Assembly: GCF_001306915.1 (NCBI RefSeq)
Contig: NZ_LJTC01000005.1
Span: 310,001-374,000 of the forward strand
Direction: 5' to 3'
DNA: 64,000 bases
Source: Pseudoalteromonas lipolytica
GTDB lineage: Bacteria > Pseudomonadota > Gammaproteobacteria > Enterobacterales > Alteromonadaceae
Position 1 is the first letter of the stretch. Every line of letters begins with the position of its first letter. Below the pieces are notes generated by a model that made no database searches, was not told the origin of the DNA, and was given only the letters and a program-made list of their open reading frames with translations. Positions 28,777 to 38,206 of this stretch are shown here, in pieces. Made by a program: the position numbers and the translations under genes.

Positions 28777-29280
28777 TTACTCCATTAGGCTCGCAATTTG
28801 CTGTCTTGCTCTACTGGCACGTTTAGCAACAGCATCTTCAGACAGACCCAGCGTTTGAGCTATCTCACTTTGATTAAACCCTTCAAGCTGTAAAGCAAGC
28901 ACCTGCCGATATTTCAGCGTTAATTTACGAAGGGCAGCCATTAAATCTAAACTGTCGTCTGGTGACTTATGCGCACTTAAGGCTTGGGTGTAATCAATAC
29001 TTTCAGAGCTTGCCACCTCTTTGCGGTTTTGCTCTTTTATCACATGATCAACCGCTTTATTGTGAGCTATTCGGGCAATATAGGTTTTTATGCTGGCATC
29101 GCCCCGAAAGGCAACATCGGGTGATGAGTCATTACTTTCAAAAGCGCGCCAAACAGCCAGCGACATCTCTTGAATTAGCTCATCTTGTAGCGCTTGATTG
29201 ATCTCGTAGGTTGCAGCAACACGCGCCAACAGCGGCGCGTATTCATTCAGCAATGTGTTTATTTGAACATCAGCTTTCAC
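28777..29280 (-). CDS. ECF-type RNA polymerase sigma factor
   Basis: A 167-aa sigma-70 family protein with region 2 (QDELIQEMSLAVWRAFE..., ASIKTYIARIAHNKAVDHV, about residues 30-85) and region 4 HTH (LTLKYRQVLALQLEGFNQSEIAQTLGLSEDAVAKRASRARQQI, about 120-163). There is no region 1 or 3. It is followed closely by a membrane protein and preceded by another membrane protein gene at 29302. The stimulus is unknown. Confidence 0.9.
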   Translation of the reverse strand: MKADVQINTLLNEYAPLLARVAATYEINQALQDELIQEMSLAVWRAFESNDSSPDVAFRGDASIKTYIARIAHNKAVDHVIKEQNRKEVASSESIDYTQALSAHKSPDDSLDLMAALRKLTLKYRQVLALQLEGFNQSEIAQTLGLSEDAVAKRASRARQQIASLME

Positions 29281-29301
29281 TGTACTTCCATGTTTTTATT
29301 A

Positions 29302-30009
29302 TTATTTGAACAAACGATTATAGGCACAAAAGTAGGTACATGCTAATACCGGCCCTACCAACAACATAGGTAAAAGACTATAAGGGGCAGCAAAGGTAAC
29401 GAGCATATTAATCAAACAAAGCATGCTTAATGGTTTAATCACCTTTAGTGCCGTTGTAATGCCTTCTTTAACAGCTGCACTAAGCGAAGCATTGTTTAAA
29501 AGTAACAGAGGTACCACAAACATAAGCAACATATTTACAGGAACAATTGATACAAACATGACCCCTACGCGCCAGCGCTCAACATCAACAAACTGACCTG
29601 ACAATAAAGCCGATAACTGCTCACTACCAATCAAAGTACTCCCAACAGCAAATTGCACCAGCGCCAGTAAAATACCAACAACTGACCACACGGCAACTCG
29701 CCCCCACTTCATCCATGTTGCATTGTGCTTAAATGAAAAGCCTTGCTGATTATTCAGGTTAAACAACAGTGGCCACACCGTTGCCATTAACATAGGCGCT
29801 AACCACTTTGATACGGTTAAACCCGTAGGTGCAGGTAATAGCTGCACTAAACCTGGCACAATAGCGAACAGCGTCATAAGTGAAAAAAGTTTAAACGGTG
29901 CTTTTTTAAATAGCCCCCACCCTTCTTTTAACCAAAGAGCAGCATCACTAAATGGTGCATTTGTTGAATCAAGTTTTAGCGTATTCACAGTTGATGTTGT
30001 AGTCGTCAT
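29302..30009 (-). CDS. Polytopic membrane protein, BPSS1780-like
   Basis: A 235-aa protein with about six hydrophobic helices and the start pattern ALWLKEGWGLFKKAPFKLFSL that I associate with the BPSS1780 membrane family of unknown function. The frame is open to 30111, but the ATG at 30009 has AAGGAC 6 nt upstream and is preferred. It lies upstream of the sigma factor gene (21 nt), so the three may be one operon. It is the last chromosomal gene before the island. Confidence 0.72.
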   Translation of the reverse strand: MTTTTSTVNTLKLDSTNAPFSDAALWLKEGWGLFKKAPFKLFSLMTLFAIVPGLVQLLPAPTGLTVSKWLAPMLMATVWPLLFNLNNQQGFSFKHNATWMKWGRVAVWSVVGILLALVQFAVGSTLIGSEQLSALLSGQFVDVERWRVGVMFVSIVPVNMLLMFVVPLLLLNNASLSAAVKEGITTALKVIKPLSMLCLINMLVTFAAPYSLLPMLLVGPVLACTYFCAYNRLFK

Positions 30010-30258
30010 GAGTTTGTCCTTTTCGTAAAAATAGATACATAAGACACTGCCTATCGCTACCACCAAATAGAACAACTTCGTGTCATTTGCAGCTATAGAC
30101 GAGACAAACACAGAAAACCTGACAAAATATTTTTAAAAAATTAAAAAATAATTTTATTTCGTTGAACTTTAAAGATAAAAAAGAGGTGGAACAATAGTGG
30201 AACGCAGCTGCTTGAGATAGATTTAAGCTTTGGTTTTTGGTTTTTTACAGCAAGAAAA

Positions 30259-30303
30259 TGGTGGCCCCTCCCAGACTTGAACTGGGGACCTAACGATTAT
30301 GAG
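30259..30303 (-). pseudogene. 3' half of the tRNA-CAU gene split by the island (attL side)
   Basis: Read on the minus strand, this is CTCATAAT (anticodon loop) followed by the 3' anticodon stem, variable loop, T arm (CCCAG-TTCAAGT-CTGGG), acceptor strand AGGGGCC and encoded CCA. The acceptor strand pairs perfectly with GGCCCCT of the 5' half at 48048-48087, including the 7-66 pair, and less well with the intact tRNA at 47919. The sequence abruptly changes beyond the core. It cannot make a tRNA. Confidence 0.88.
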
Positions 30304-30460
30304 GCCCCGTTGGCTAGTTTGTAATCCCTTTATAAGTGCGTGTTTTAACGTGGTCATGACCACCATCTTACCGATATTGTTACCACCTATGAATTGTATG
30401 GTGTAACTCAAATTGACTCTTACCAGTTCTGAACTAAACTTTATTGTGGTAGTATAAAGT

Positions 30461-30473
30461 AGGATTATATCCT
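30461..30473. promoter_or_regulatory. Possible ParD operator
   Basis: AGGAT-TAT-ATCCT dyad about 30 bp before the antitoxin ATG, next to a TATAAA-like -10. Antitoxins of this family usually bind a palindrome over their own promoter; this assignment is by position. Confidence 0.4.
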
Positions 30474-30502
30474 TACGAGATATCTTTCATTGGAGGTGAA
30501 TT

Positions 30503-30760
30503 ATGGCAATGGTAAAGAAAAGTATCACAGTAACTGATCAACAAGAACAATGGATGCAAGCTCAACTTGCAACCGGTAATTATGCTAGTGACAGCGAGTT
30601 ATTACGAGATTTGATCAGAAAAGAGCAAATGCGTACTAGCCAAGTTGAAGTTATTCGACAAGAGCTGATCAAAGCTGAGCAAAGCGGTTTTAGTTCTCGT
30701 TCTCCTGAAGATATTGTTAATGCGGTGATTGCTAGAAAACAAACTAATGGCGAAGTATAG
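30503..30760 (+). CDS. Type II antitoxin, ParD/CC2985-like
   Basis: An 85-aa protein with a ribbon-helix-helix N-terminus (VKKSITVTDQQEQWMQAQLATGNYASDSELLRDLIRKEQ, residues 4-42) for DNA binding and a charged C-terminal tail that would wrap the toxin. GGAGG lies 6 nt before the ATG. It overlaps the toxin start by 14 nt, typical of coupled antitoxin-toxin pairs. Such modules stabilise islands. Confidence 0.88.
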   Translation: MAMVKKSITVTDQQEQWMQAQLATGNYASDSELLRDLIRKEQMRTSQVEVIRQELIKAEQSGFSSRSPEDIVNAVIARKQTNGEV

Positions 30761-31037
30761 ATTAAGTAGTGCTGCCGATCAGGATTTCGAGCAGCTATTT
30801 GAATATGGCATTGATAACTTTGGGTTAGCTCAGGCTAAATCATACGTTGATGGGTTGATTGTTCAGTTTCAAAGCATTGCGGAAAACCCGTTGCATTATC
30901 AGGCTGTAGATCACATTCGTAAGGGATATAGACGAAGCGTGTATGGAAAACATGCTATTTACTATGCCGTTTCTAATGACAGCGTTGATGTCATGCGAAT
31001 ACTAAGAGCAGAAAACCTTAACACTGCTTTTGAGTAA
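30747..31037 (+). CDS. Type II toxin, ParE-like
   Basis: A 96-aa RelE/ParE-fold protein (YRLSSAADQDFEQLFEYGIDNFG; GYRRSVYGKHAIYYAV; VDVMRILRAENL). ParE members poison DNA gyrase; RelE members cut mRNA. The RILRAENL-type C-terminus fits ParE. The frame opens at 30729, but the ATG at 30747 gives the usual MAKYRLS start. It is followed after 5 nt by the helicase gene, so toxin and helicase may be cotranscribed. Confidence 0.87.
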   Translation: MAKYRLSSAADQDFEQLFEYGIDNFGLAQAKSYVDGLIVQFQSIAENPLHYQAVDHIRKGYRRSVYGKHAIYYAVSNDSVDVMRILRAENLNTAFE

Positions 31038-31042
31038 TTAAT

Positions 31043-33400
31043 GTGTCCAGTTCGTTATCAGATAGGCTCTTAGAAATTGATAATCGACTTCAGCAACTCG
31101 CTGAAGAAAAAGAGTCATTGTTAAATGAACGTAATAGTATTCTTGCACAACAAGAAGTCGAGCTAGCCAAACACTTTAACCAACACGTTTCACCTGAAGC
31201 TAAAGTCGATTTATTCATTTCTTATTTTAAAGGTCGAAATGACGTTTACCCGTTTCGTTGGGAATCGCAAAATGGGCGAAGTGGTTATTCGCCAGCGTGT
31301 TGGAATGAATGGAAACCTAAAGTTTGTAATAAACCACGGATTAGTTGCACGGAATGCTCAAATCAACAATTCAAGCATTATGATGGTCAAGCGATATTTG
31401 ATCACCTAAAAGGGAATCAAACGATTGGGATTTACCCACTTCTAGAGAACAATACAACCCACATTCTTGCTGCTGATTTTGATAAAGACGATTGGATTCA
31501 CTCCGTTAAAGCTTTTTCTGAAGCCTGTGATTTTTATAAAGTACCTCATATTATCGAACGCTCTAGAAGCGGCAATGGTGGACATATATGGATCTTCTTT
31601 TCGCAAGCTATTGAAGCAGTCAAAGCTAGAAAGTTGGGTAATGGGCTATTAACGAAAGCGATGGAAATGTACCCTGCGCTCTCATTTACTTGCTTTGATC
31701 GTTTGTTTCCGAATCAAGATGTTATGCCAGAAGGTGGCTTTGGTAACTTGATAGCATTACCTCTTCAACTAGAGCCAAGAAAACAAGGCAATAGTGTATT
31801 CATAGATTCGTCAGGGATAGCTTATAAAGACCAGTGGTCTAAGCTGGCTTCCATTCAAAAAGTTGATAATACAGCACTTGAAGGGTTGCTGTCCGAAATA
31901 ACGTTAATCGATGAAAAAGCTAATAATGACTTGGCAGATAAGCCTTGGAAGAAACTGTCTACCATTGATAATGATGTGATTGCCAATTGCCCTGAAGAAG
32001 TAACCTTAGTTATTGCCGATCAAATTTATATTCCTATCGAGAAGTTTCCCGGCAAATTAACATCAATACTAAAACAGTTAGCAGTATTTTCTAATCCAGA
32101 GTTTTATAAACGGCAAGGCCTTCGGTTATCTACTATTGGGATTCCAAGATATATCTGTGCAGCTCATATAGAAGGCCACTTCTTAATTCTGCCTAGAGGT
32201 TGTTTATCATCTGTAGAAGCTCAATTAATCGAACAAAAAATTGAAATAAACCTCGATGATAAGCGCTTTTCAGGTGACAAGCTTGCAAAGGTGAACTTTA
32301 CAGGAAAGCTGAAAAGTCAGCAGAATAAGGCGGTTAATGCGCTATTAGAATCATCTGTTGGGATACTTGAAGCTTCTACTGGCTTTGGTAAAACAGTCAC
32401 GGCTTTAGCGCTGATTGCTAAACGCAAGGTGAATACACTAATATTAGTTCACAGTCGGCAACTGGCTGAGCAGTGGTTAGAGCGTATAAATGTTTTTCTA
32501 AAAGATACTGAAGTTGGCTCATTACTTGGTGGTAAGGAAAAGCTGTCGTATCAGGTAGATGTGGCCACATATCAAAGTTTAGTCAGTCGAAATGGTATGG
32601 ATATAAAGCCGTATATTGAAAGATATGGGCAAATTATTGTCGATGAATGCCATCATTTACCAGCATCAAACTATGAAAGCTTAATCAAGTCCAGCCATGC
32701 CAAATTCATACATGGGTTTACTGCAACACCAAAACGCCAAGATGGCTTAGAAAAGTTGATGAAGTTTCAACTAGGAGATATTGTTTATAAAGGCGTTAAA
32801 TCTGGTTCAATGCTTAATCAGCAAGTGATAGCACATGAAACAGATACAACGTTTCCTAAAGAGTGGCTAGAGCCTGATACTAAGCCTCATATCTCACAAA
32901 TTTATAAGCATTTAGTAAATAGTGATTGTAGAAATCAAAAGATTGTCGACGATATTCTCAGTTGTATTGATGACAAACGTGCAGTAATGGTGTTAACCGA
33001 AAGAAAAGAGCACATCGAACATCTGTCAGCTTTATTAACGCAAAAAGGTCTACTGGTCGTAGAGCTACATGGTGGAATATCTGCTAAGCAGCGGCAAGAG
33101 CGCATCGCTATGCTTGAAGAAAACAAAGATCTAAGTAACGATAAACAGGTCATTCTTGCAACGGGTAAATATGTTGGCGAAGGATTTGATTTACCATACT
33201 TAGATACGCTGTTCATCACCCTACCCATAGCATGGAAGGGAATATTAGCTCAATATGCAGGTCGAATTGGACGAGAGTGGAGTAACAAAAATTCAGTTCA
33301 GGTTTATGATTACCTCGATACCTTCCCAACACTTAAGCGAATGTTTTCAAAACGAGAAAAGGGATACAAAGCATTGGGTTATGAAATTACATACCGTTAA
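31043..33400 (+). CDS. AEP-primase / SF2 helicase fusion (TOTE-type conflict protein)
   Basis: A 785-aa protein: N-terminal coiled coil (5-40), a Cys cluster (CNKPRISCTECSN, about 95-107), an archaeo-eukaryotic primase-like domain with DFDKDD (about 146-151) and RSGNGGHIWIFF (about 175), then an SF2 helicase with Walker A STGFGKT (about 445), DECHH (about 533), a GFTATPKR motif and an AGRIGR motif. I associate this primase-helicase architecture with the so-called TOTE conflict systems; function there is inferred as defence or mobile-element competition. GTG start, 5 nt after the ParE-like toxin. It is an accessory gene. Confidence 0.8.
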   Translation: MSSSLSDRLLEIDNRLQQLAEEKESLLNERNSILAQQEVELAKHFNQHVSPEAKVDLFISYFKGRNDVYPFRWESQNGRSGYSPACWNEWKPKVCNKPRISCTECSNQQFKHYDGQAIFDHLKGNQTIGIYPLLENNTTHILAADFDKDDWIHSVKAFSEACDFYKVPHIIERSRSGNGGHIWIFFSQAIEAVKARKLGNGLLTKAMEMYPALSFTCFDRLFPNQDVMPEGGFGNLIALPLQLEPRKQGNSVFIDSSGIAYKDQWSKLASIQKVDNTALEGLLSEITLIDEKANNDLADKPWKKLSTIDNDVIANCPEEVTLVIADQIYIPIEKFPGKLTSILKQLAVFSNPEFYKRQGLRLSTIGIPRYICAAHIEGHFLILPRGCLSSVEAQLIEQKIEINLDDKRFSGDKLAKVNFTGKLKSQQNKAVNALLESSVGILEASTGFGKTVTALALIAKRKVNTLILVHSRQLAEQWLERINVFLKDTEVGSLLGGKEKLSYQVDVATYQSLVSRNGMDIKPYIERYGQIIVDECHHLPASNYESLIKSSHAKFIHGFTATPKRQDGLEKLMKFQLGDIVYKGVKSGSMLNQQVIAHETDTTFPKEWLEPDTKPHISQIYKHLVNSDCRNQKIVDDILSCIDDKRAVMVLTERKEHIEHLSALLTQKGLLVVELHGGISAKQRQERIAMLEENKDLSNDKQVILATGKYVGEGFDLPYLDTLFITLPIAWKGILAQYAGRIGREWSNKNSVQVYDYLDTFPTLKRMFSKREKGYKALGYEITYR

Positions 33401-33409
33401 CGTTAACCG

Positions 33410-33487
33410 TACTTGAGTATTTAACCAGCAACTCAATTTTTAATTAATTGCTCAAGCTTTGGCTATAAACTAAAAAATACTCAAGTA
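33410..33487. repeat. 13-bp perfect inverted repeat between helicase and HNH genes
   Basis: TACTTGAGTATTT (33410-33422) and its exact reverse complement (33475-33487), separated by 52 nt that also contain a weaker nested dyad (GCAACTCA / TGCTCAAG). There is no T-run typical of a terminator. It is possibly a regulator site or the boundary between cargo modules. The rest of the gap up to 33643 shows nothing else. Confidence 0.5.
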
Positions 33488-33643
33488 TGTGCAGTATTTT
33501 CATTGAAATTACGCAAACGTGTTCGAAACAGCTAACAGAATCCCTAATACCTACCTAATGACCTAAACTACCCCTTTGGATTTACAGGGCTTTCCAAGCA
33601 AGGCATACTTATACTTTACAACCACATTCAGTATAGGTGCAAG

Positions 33644-34912
33644 ATGGAACACACCAAGCCAATAATAACAATCCACCCCCATAGTCAGAAGTCAAGAGCT
33701 GCTAATATAGGGCAAAACGGAATTTTTTGGCCTGATTTCATATCACAGCAAGACCTCGTAGAAATGTGTACTTTAGCTACAGGTGAATCAGAATATACCT
33801 TAATTTGGTTAGAAGAAGATCAGCCAATTTTCGTAGGAGGTAACAGTTATAAGTACAATGTCGGTAATATAGTAACCATAGCGTATAAGGGAAAAATTAC
33901 CTATATTACATTTGCTAACCCCTATAACGATGGTAGAAACTCGTACTTTCAGCAAGTAGGCCCAGCTTACAGACGTTTTTTGGAAGATAGTTCACATAAT
34001 AAAAGTTTCATGTTTTATGCTTTGCCTATCGAGAGACCGGAAAATTACGGAAAGGTTTTCACTCTGTATCATCACTTCATGTACTCGGTTCTTCATGCTG
34101 CAGGCATAGGTGGAAACTGGCAAGAGTTACTAAGAAATGAGCCTAGACGTTTTCAAAATATCGAACAATTAATTGCAGCAAGAAATAGGTTGTCTAAGAA
34201 TAACAATAACGCATCATATGTTTATTTTGACTCCAATGAAGATGCGTTCTACTTGTTTTTGAAAACATACGGAGCTAGTAAATATGAGTCATTTTTCTTA
34301 GCACTCGCAGCAATAAATATTGAAAAAAATAAAGAAATAAGAATCAGAGAGCTTGAAGAGGGAGAGCTCACAGGGCTTCCTGTTTGGGCACAAAATCATA
34401 TAGAGCAATGTAGTTTAGGTAGAGTCCAATGTTACTCTCTTGAGAAGGGAATGGATGAACATCGTGCCCCTGTTATCATGTTTCCTCCTAGTTTACGCAC
34501 CCCGCGTTATAGAGTGAATGTAAGAAAACGTTGTGGTCAAGAAATATGCGCATTCTGTGATAATGACGATCCTCGAGACATTCAAGCTGCCCATGTTTGG
34601 GATGTTCACAAACTGCGGCAATTATCTATTGAGAATGATGACAATAGAGTTTTGTGGGATTTTGCTTCAGACGGGCACAATGGTTTGTGGTTGTGTACGG
34701 AACACCACCGTCCTTTCGACAGTAACACCTTACTCATCGATGAAAATGGTTACATAATTTATAACACAATGATTAGTAGAAAAATCATTGATGAGTTAAG
34801 GGCGACGATCACAAAACGACAAATTGATGCTGAAATATTGACCGATGAATTTAGGTTCTACCTTCAAAAACGATACGAGTATGTAGACCTTACTCTCTAT
34901 AGACATCTATAG
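33644..34912 (+). CDS. HNH endonuclease, probable restriction enzyme
   Basis: A 422-aa protein with an uncharacterised N-terminal two thirds and a C-terminal HNH nuclease: CAFC (about residue 301), IQAAHVWD (catalytic His about 316), NGLWLCTEHHRPFD (Asn about 346, His about 353). It sits 131 nt upstream of a double adenine methyltransferase on the same strand, so it is probably the cutting partner of a type II (possibly IIS-like) restriction-modification system. The target sequence is unknown. It is AT-rich relative to chromosomal neighbours. Confidence 0.8.
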   Translation: MEHTKPIITIHPHSQKSRAANIGQNGIFWPDFISQQDLVEMCTLATGESEYTLIWLEEDQPIFVGGNSYKYNVGNIVTIAYKGKITYITFANPYNDGRNSYFQQVGPAYRRFLEDSSHNKSFMFYALPIERPENYGKVFTLYHHFMYSVLHAAGIGGNWQELLRNEPRRFQNIEQLIAARNRLSKNNNNASYVYFDSNEDAFYLFLKTYGASKYESFFLALAAINIEKNKEIRIRELEEGELTGLPVWAQNHIEQCSLGRVQCYSLEKGMDEHRAPVIMFPPSLRTPRYRVNVRKRCGQEICAFCDNDDPRDIQAAHVWDVHKLRQLSIENDDNRVLWDFASDGHNGLWLCTEHHRPFDSNTLLIDENGYIIYNTMISRKIIDELRATITKRQIDAEILTDEFRFYLQKRYEYVDLTLYRHL

Positions 34913-35043
34913 TTGATTTTGGTTAAATTAAATCAATGGCTTAGGTTTTTTTTTGCTTGTACTTAGTTGTGACGGTAGAGTAGCAGCTAAGTACGAGGTA
35001 TCATATGAAGCGTTTTTTAACTTCATGACAAGAAAATACACTA

Positions 35044-36936
35044 ATGCGGTACTTGGGCAGTAAAGATTTAATCGTATCTGAGATATACAATCTTTTAGAT
35101 AAAAAAAAATTAGTAAACAAAAATTTAAGGCTTTTTGATGCGTTTTGTGGCACGGGAGCCGTATCTGACGCCTTGAAAGGTGCTTTTAATATTATCGCAA
35201 ACGACAATTTGTCTTGGAGTGTTGAGTATACTCGGGGGCGTTTAGTTTCTGAGTCTTGCAGTTTTAGTAAATTAGGATTTGACCCCTTTGTTTTTTTTAA
35301 TACTAACAACACAAAAATAAAAGGATTTTTTTACAATAACTATTCGCCAGGCGGTTCTCAAAGAATGTACTTTAGCGAAGATAATGCAGCTAGAATAGAT
35401 TACTTTAGAACCACCATAGAAGAATGGAAAAATAAAGATGAAATCGACGAAAACGAATACAGTTATTTAATTTATTGCCTAATTGAATCTGTCTCTCTAG
35501 TTTCTAATACTGCTGGTGTGTACGGTGCATTTCTCAAACATTGGGATTCTCGAGCAAAAAAAAATATCCAGTTTGTTAAGGGGCATACAGATACTAAGAA
35601 TGATAAACAGTTAAGTTTCTTTAGTAACAAAGTTGAAAGTTCTTCCGAGTTAACTTTTTTCAATGATAAAGTTGAAAAAATTATTGAATCAGTAGAATGT
35701 GACATCCTATATCTTGACCCTCCTTATACTCAAAATCAATATGGGACTCAGTACCATCTTTTAGAGACGCTGGTTCTAAACGATAACCCCACAATGAGTA
35801 AGATAACAGGCTCCCGACCTACGGGCCCTATGAGGTCAGATTGGTCAAAAGACTATAAAGCACACATTCTATTTGATGAGGTGTTAGCCAAAACAAAAGC
35901 CAAGTATATAGTATTTAGCTACAGCATTGATGGCATTATGTCTAAGAGCTTTATCGAAGCTAGCCTCAAGCGTTACGGTAAGCCTGAAACTTACATCTGT
36001 AAAAAAATAGCCTATAAGAAATATAGAAACTTCAAAACCAAAAGAACAAATGATCATTTTGAATATTTGTTTTTCATTGAAAAAAAAGAAATGGATGATG
36101 TAGAGTTCTCTTCTCCTCTAAATTATATTGGTAGTAAAGCCAATATGATAAAAGAAATAAAAGAGAACCTTCCTAATGAGATAAAGAGTTATCCTAAATT
36201 TATAGATGCATTCGGTGGGGGAGGGAATGTTGCAATTAATTTGGGTTGTAAGGAAATTGTTTACAATGATTTAAATCATTATGTGGCAGAGTTAATAAAG
36301 TCGTTCAAAGACTTTGATACCTATAAGTATATTCAATTTGTAAAGTTGAATATAAAAAAGTTCGGGCTGGAAGCTGAAAACTCGGAAAGTTATATGAAAT
36401 TTAGGGATTACTATAACTCACTTCCTCCTAATAAGCGCGATCCCAAGTTACTATATACGTTAATTCTGTATGGTTTTAATCAACAAATAAGATTTAATAG
36501 TGCACATGAATTTAATAATCCAGTAGGAATGAGGTGGTTTAATGACAAGGTTTTAGAAAAGTTGGTTAGTTTTTCTAGAGTCGTTAAGCAAAAAAATATA
36601 CAGTTCCTAAGTCAACACTATAAAGATTTTCTTTATAGTCTCAATACGGATGACTTTGTTTATATGGATCCTCCTTACCGTCTAACATTAGGCTCATATA
36701 ATGACGGTAAAAGGGGGTTTAAGGGCTGGTGTATGAGCGCAGAGCAAGAATTGATAGAGTTTATTGATAGCATAAATGAAAAGGGTATTAAGTTTATGCT
36801 GTCTTACGTTTTAGAACATGGTGATTCCCACAATAATGAAATTAAAGAGTGGCTGAATAACCGTAGTTACAAAATAATTACCATTGAAGGCAATTTGAAA
36901 GTTAAGAGAAAAGAGGTGCTAGTAATAAATTACTGA
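35044..36936 (+). CDS. Fused double D12-class DNA adenine-N6 methyltransferase
   Basis: A 630-aa protein with two complete Dam-type domains in tandem. The first has RYLGSK (2-7), FDAFCGTGAV (about 31-40) and LDPPYTQNQYGTQYHLLE (about 223); the second has NYIGSKANMI (about 359), FIDAFGGGGNVAINL (about 385) and YMDPPYRLTLGSY (about 539). M.FokI has the same two-domain layout, each half methylating one strand of an asymmetric site. The partner nuclease is the HNH gene upstream. Low GC suggests recent transfer. Confidence 0.88.
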   Translation: MRYLGSKDLIVSEIYNLLDKKKLVNKNLRLFDAFCGTGAVSDALKGAFNIIANDNLSWSVEYTRGRLVSESCSFSKLGFDPFVFFNTNNTKIKGFFYNNYSPGGSQRMYFSEDNAARIDYFRTTIEEWKNKDEIDENEYSYLIYCLIESVSLVSNTAGVYGAFLKHWDSRAKKNIQFVKGHTDTKNDKQLSFFSNKVESSSELTFFNDKVEKIIESVECDILYLDPPYTQNQYGTQYHLLETLVLNDNPTMSKITGSRPTGPMRSDWSKDYKAHILFDEVLAKTKAKYIVFSYSIDGIMSKSFIEASLKRYGKPETYICKKIAYKKYRNFKTKRTNDHFEYLFFIEKKEMDDVEFSSPLNYIGSKANMIKEIKENLPNEIKSYPKFIDAFGGGGNVAINLGCKEIVYNDLNHYVAELIKSFKDFDTYKYIQFVKLNIKKFGLEAENSESYMKFRDYYNSLPPNKRDPKLLYTLILYGFNQQIRFNSAHEFNNPVGMRWFNDKVLEKLVSFSRVVKQKNIQFLSQHYKDFLYSLNTDDFVYMDPPYRLTLGSYNDGKRGFKGWCMSAEQELIEFIDSINEKGIKFMLSYVLEHGDSHNNEIKEWLNNRSYKIITIEGNLKVKRKEVLVINY

Positions 36937-37060
36937 TGTAACCGCTCGTTAAATGAAGTTCAACGTTTTCGCCTTTGTTGATTTTTGATCGGTATTTAAG
37001 CCTTGTCTCTACAATTTTTTGACCGGATAGTAACCTTAAATGGTGCTAACGGTCTTTCAA

Positions 37061-38080
37061 ATGTCAGTCTACAAGCGAAAAAACTCTAAGTTCTACTACT
37101 GTGAAATCAATATAAAAGGCAAGACGGTAATTCGCAGTACTAAAACTACTAAAAAGTCACTAGCATTGCGCTTTGAGAGTCAACTACGAGAAACGCTGTA
37201 TAGGCAGCACGTATTAGGTGATAGACCGATTATCACTTTAGCTGAAGCAATACTGGAATATGCAACTAGCAAGAGTGGCTCGGTCAATAAACAAAACCTT
37301 GATTCACAAATTAGAACGCTGAATGCTCAACTATCCCGTGTGTATTCACTCCAAGCGGATTTACATGGCTTAAATGGTGGGCACTTAACGAGGTTAGTAT
37401 CGCTTAGACGCAAAGATGGGGTTACAGAAGGCACTATCAGGTTAATGCTTACCACTTTAAAAGGGGTTGTTAATTGGTCAAAATTAGCCGGTTACTTGCA
37501 ACCAGAAAATCTCGTAATACCTAAGCTACGTGTTAATAATCAAAGAACTAGAACCTTGTCTAATCAGGAAGAAGTTCAGCTACTCGAACGATTGAAACTG
37601 AACAAAAATCCAGATGATTATGATCTGGTTGTTTTATTGCTGGACACTGCGGCTAGATTAAATGAAATCCAACAATTACATTGGGAATCTGTTGATTTAG
37701 AAGCAGCTGAACTTCATTTGTGGCGAACTAAGACAAATACGGCATCTGTCCTTAAACTTACAGAACGCTCATTAAATATTTTAAAACGCCGATATGAATC
37801 AAGTTCCCAAAAAAAATTCGTATTCCCATCAAAAAAAGGTGGCTTGCGCAGAACTACACCTAAATCTATTCAAAACGTATATAAAGAGCTTGGTTTGGAA
37901 GGGTTTTGCACTCACTCCATTCGTCATTCAACAGCTTCTAAACTAGTAAAAAGTGGTATGAGCTTATTCGCAGTATCTAAACTTCTAGGTCACTCAAATA
38001 TTTCTATGTCACAGCGTTATTCTCATTTAGAGCAACAAGCTATAGCAAATCAAGCAGTTGAAATTCTCAATAACAATTAA
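37061..38080 (+). CDS. Tyrosine recombinase (integrase) 1
   Basis: A site-specific recombinase of about 339 aa from the preferred start at 37061 (MSVYKRKN; an in-frame start at 37040 exists). It has an N-terminal arm-type domain (KFYYCEINIKGKTVIRSTKTTKKSLALR), SAM-like core-binding domain and catalytic domain with TAARLNEIQQL (Arg), HSIRHSTAS (HxxR), LLGHSNISMSQRYSHL (His and Tyr nucleophile). All key residues are present. It is paralogous to the next gene, which starts with almost the same motif. Confidence 0.9.
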   Translation: MSVYKRKNSKFYYCEINIKGKTVIRSTKTTKKSLALRFESQLRETLYRQHVLGDRPIITLAEAILEYATSKSGSVNKQNLDSQIRTLNAQLSRVYSLQADLHGLNGGHLTRLVSLRRKDGVTEGTIRLMLTTLKGVVNWSKLAGYLQPENLVIPKLRVNNQRTRTLSNQEEVQLLERLKLNKNPDDYDLVVLLLDTAARLNEIQQLHWESVDLEAAELHLWRTKTNTASVLKLTERSLNILKRRYESSSQKKFVFPSKKGGLRRTTPKSIQNVYKELGLEGFCTHSIRHSTASKLVKSGMSLFAVSKLLGHSNISMSQRYSHLEQQAIANQAVEILNNN

Positions 38081-38206
38081 TAACTTAACTTGGCACTGAA
38101 CACTGATAAAAGTTTCGCCGAGATCTGGTAAGGCCGTTGAACTCAAGCATAAATAACTATGAAGCTAAACGACTCGGTAAGAGTCAATTTGATAGGATTT
38201 ATGATT

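Noticed and set aside
30223..30411. Minus-strand ORF of 62 aa at the left island end
   Set aside because: It is made by reading through the tRNA 3' half and attachment core; no RBS and no protein-like features.
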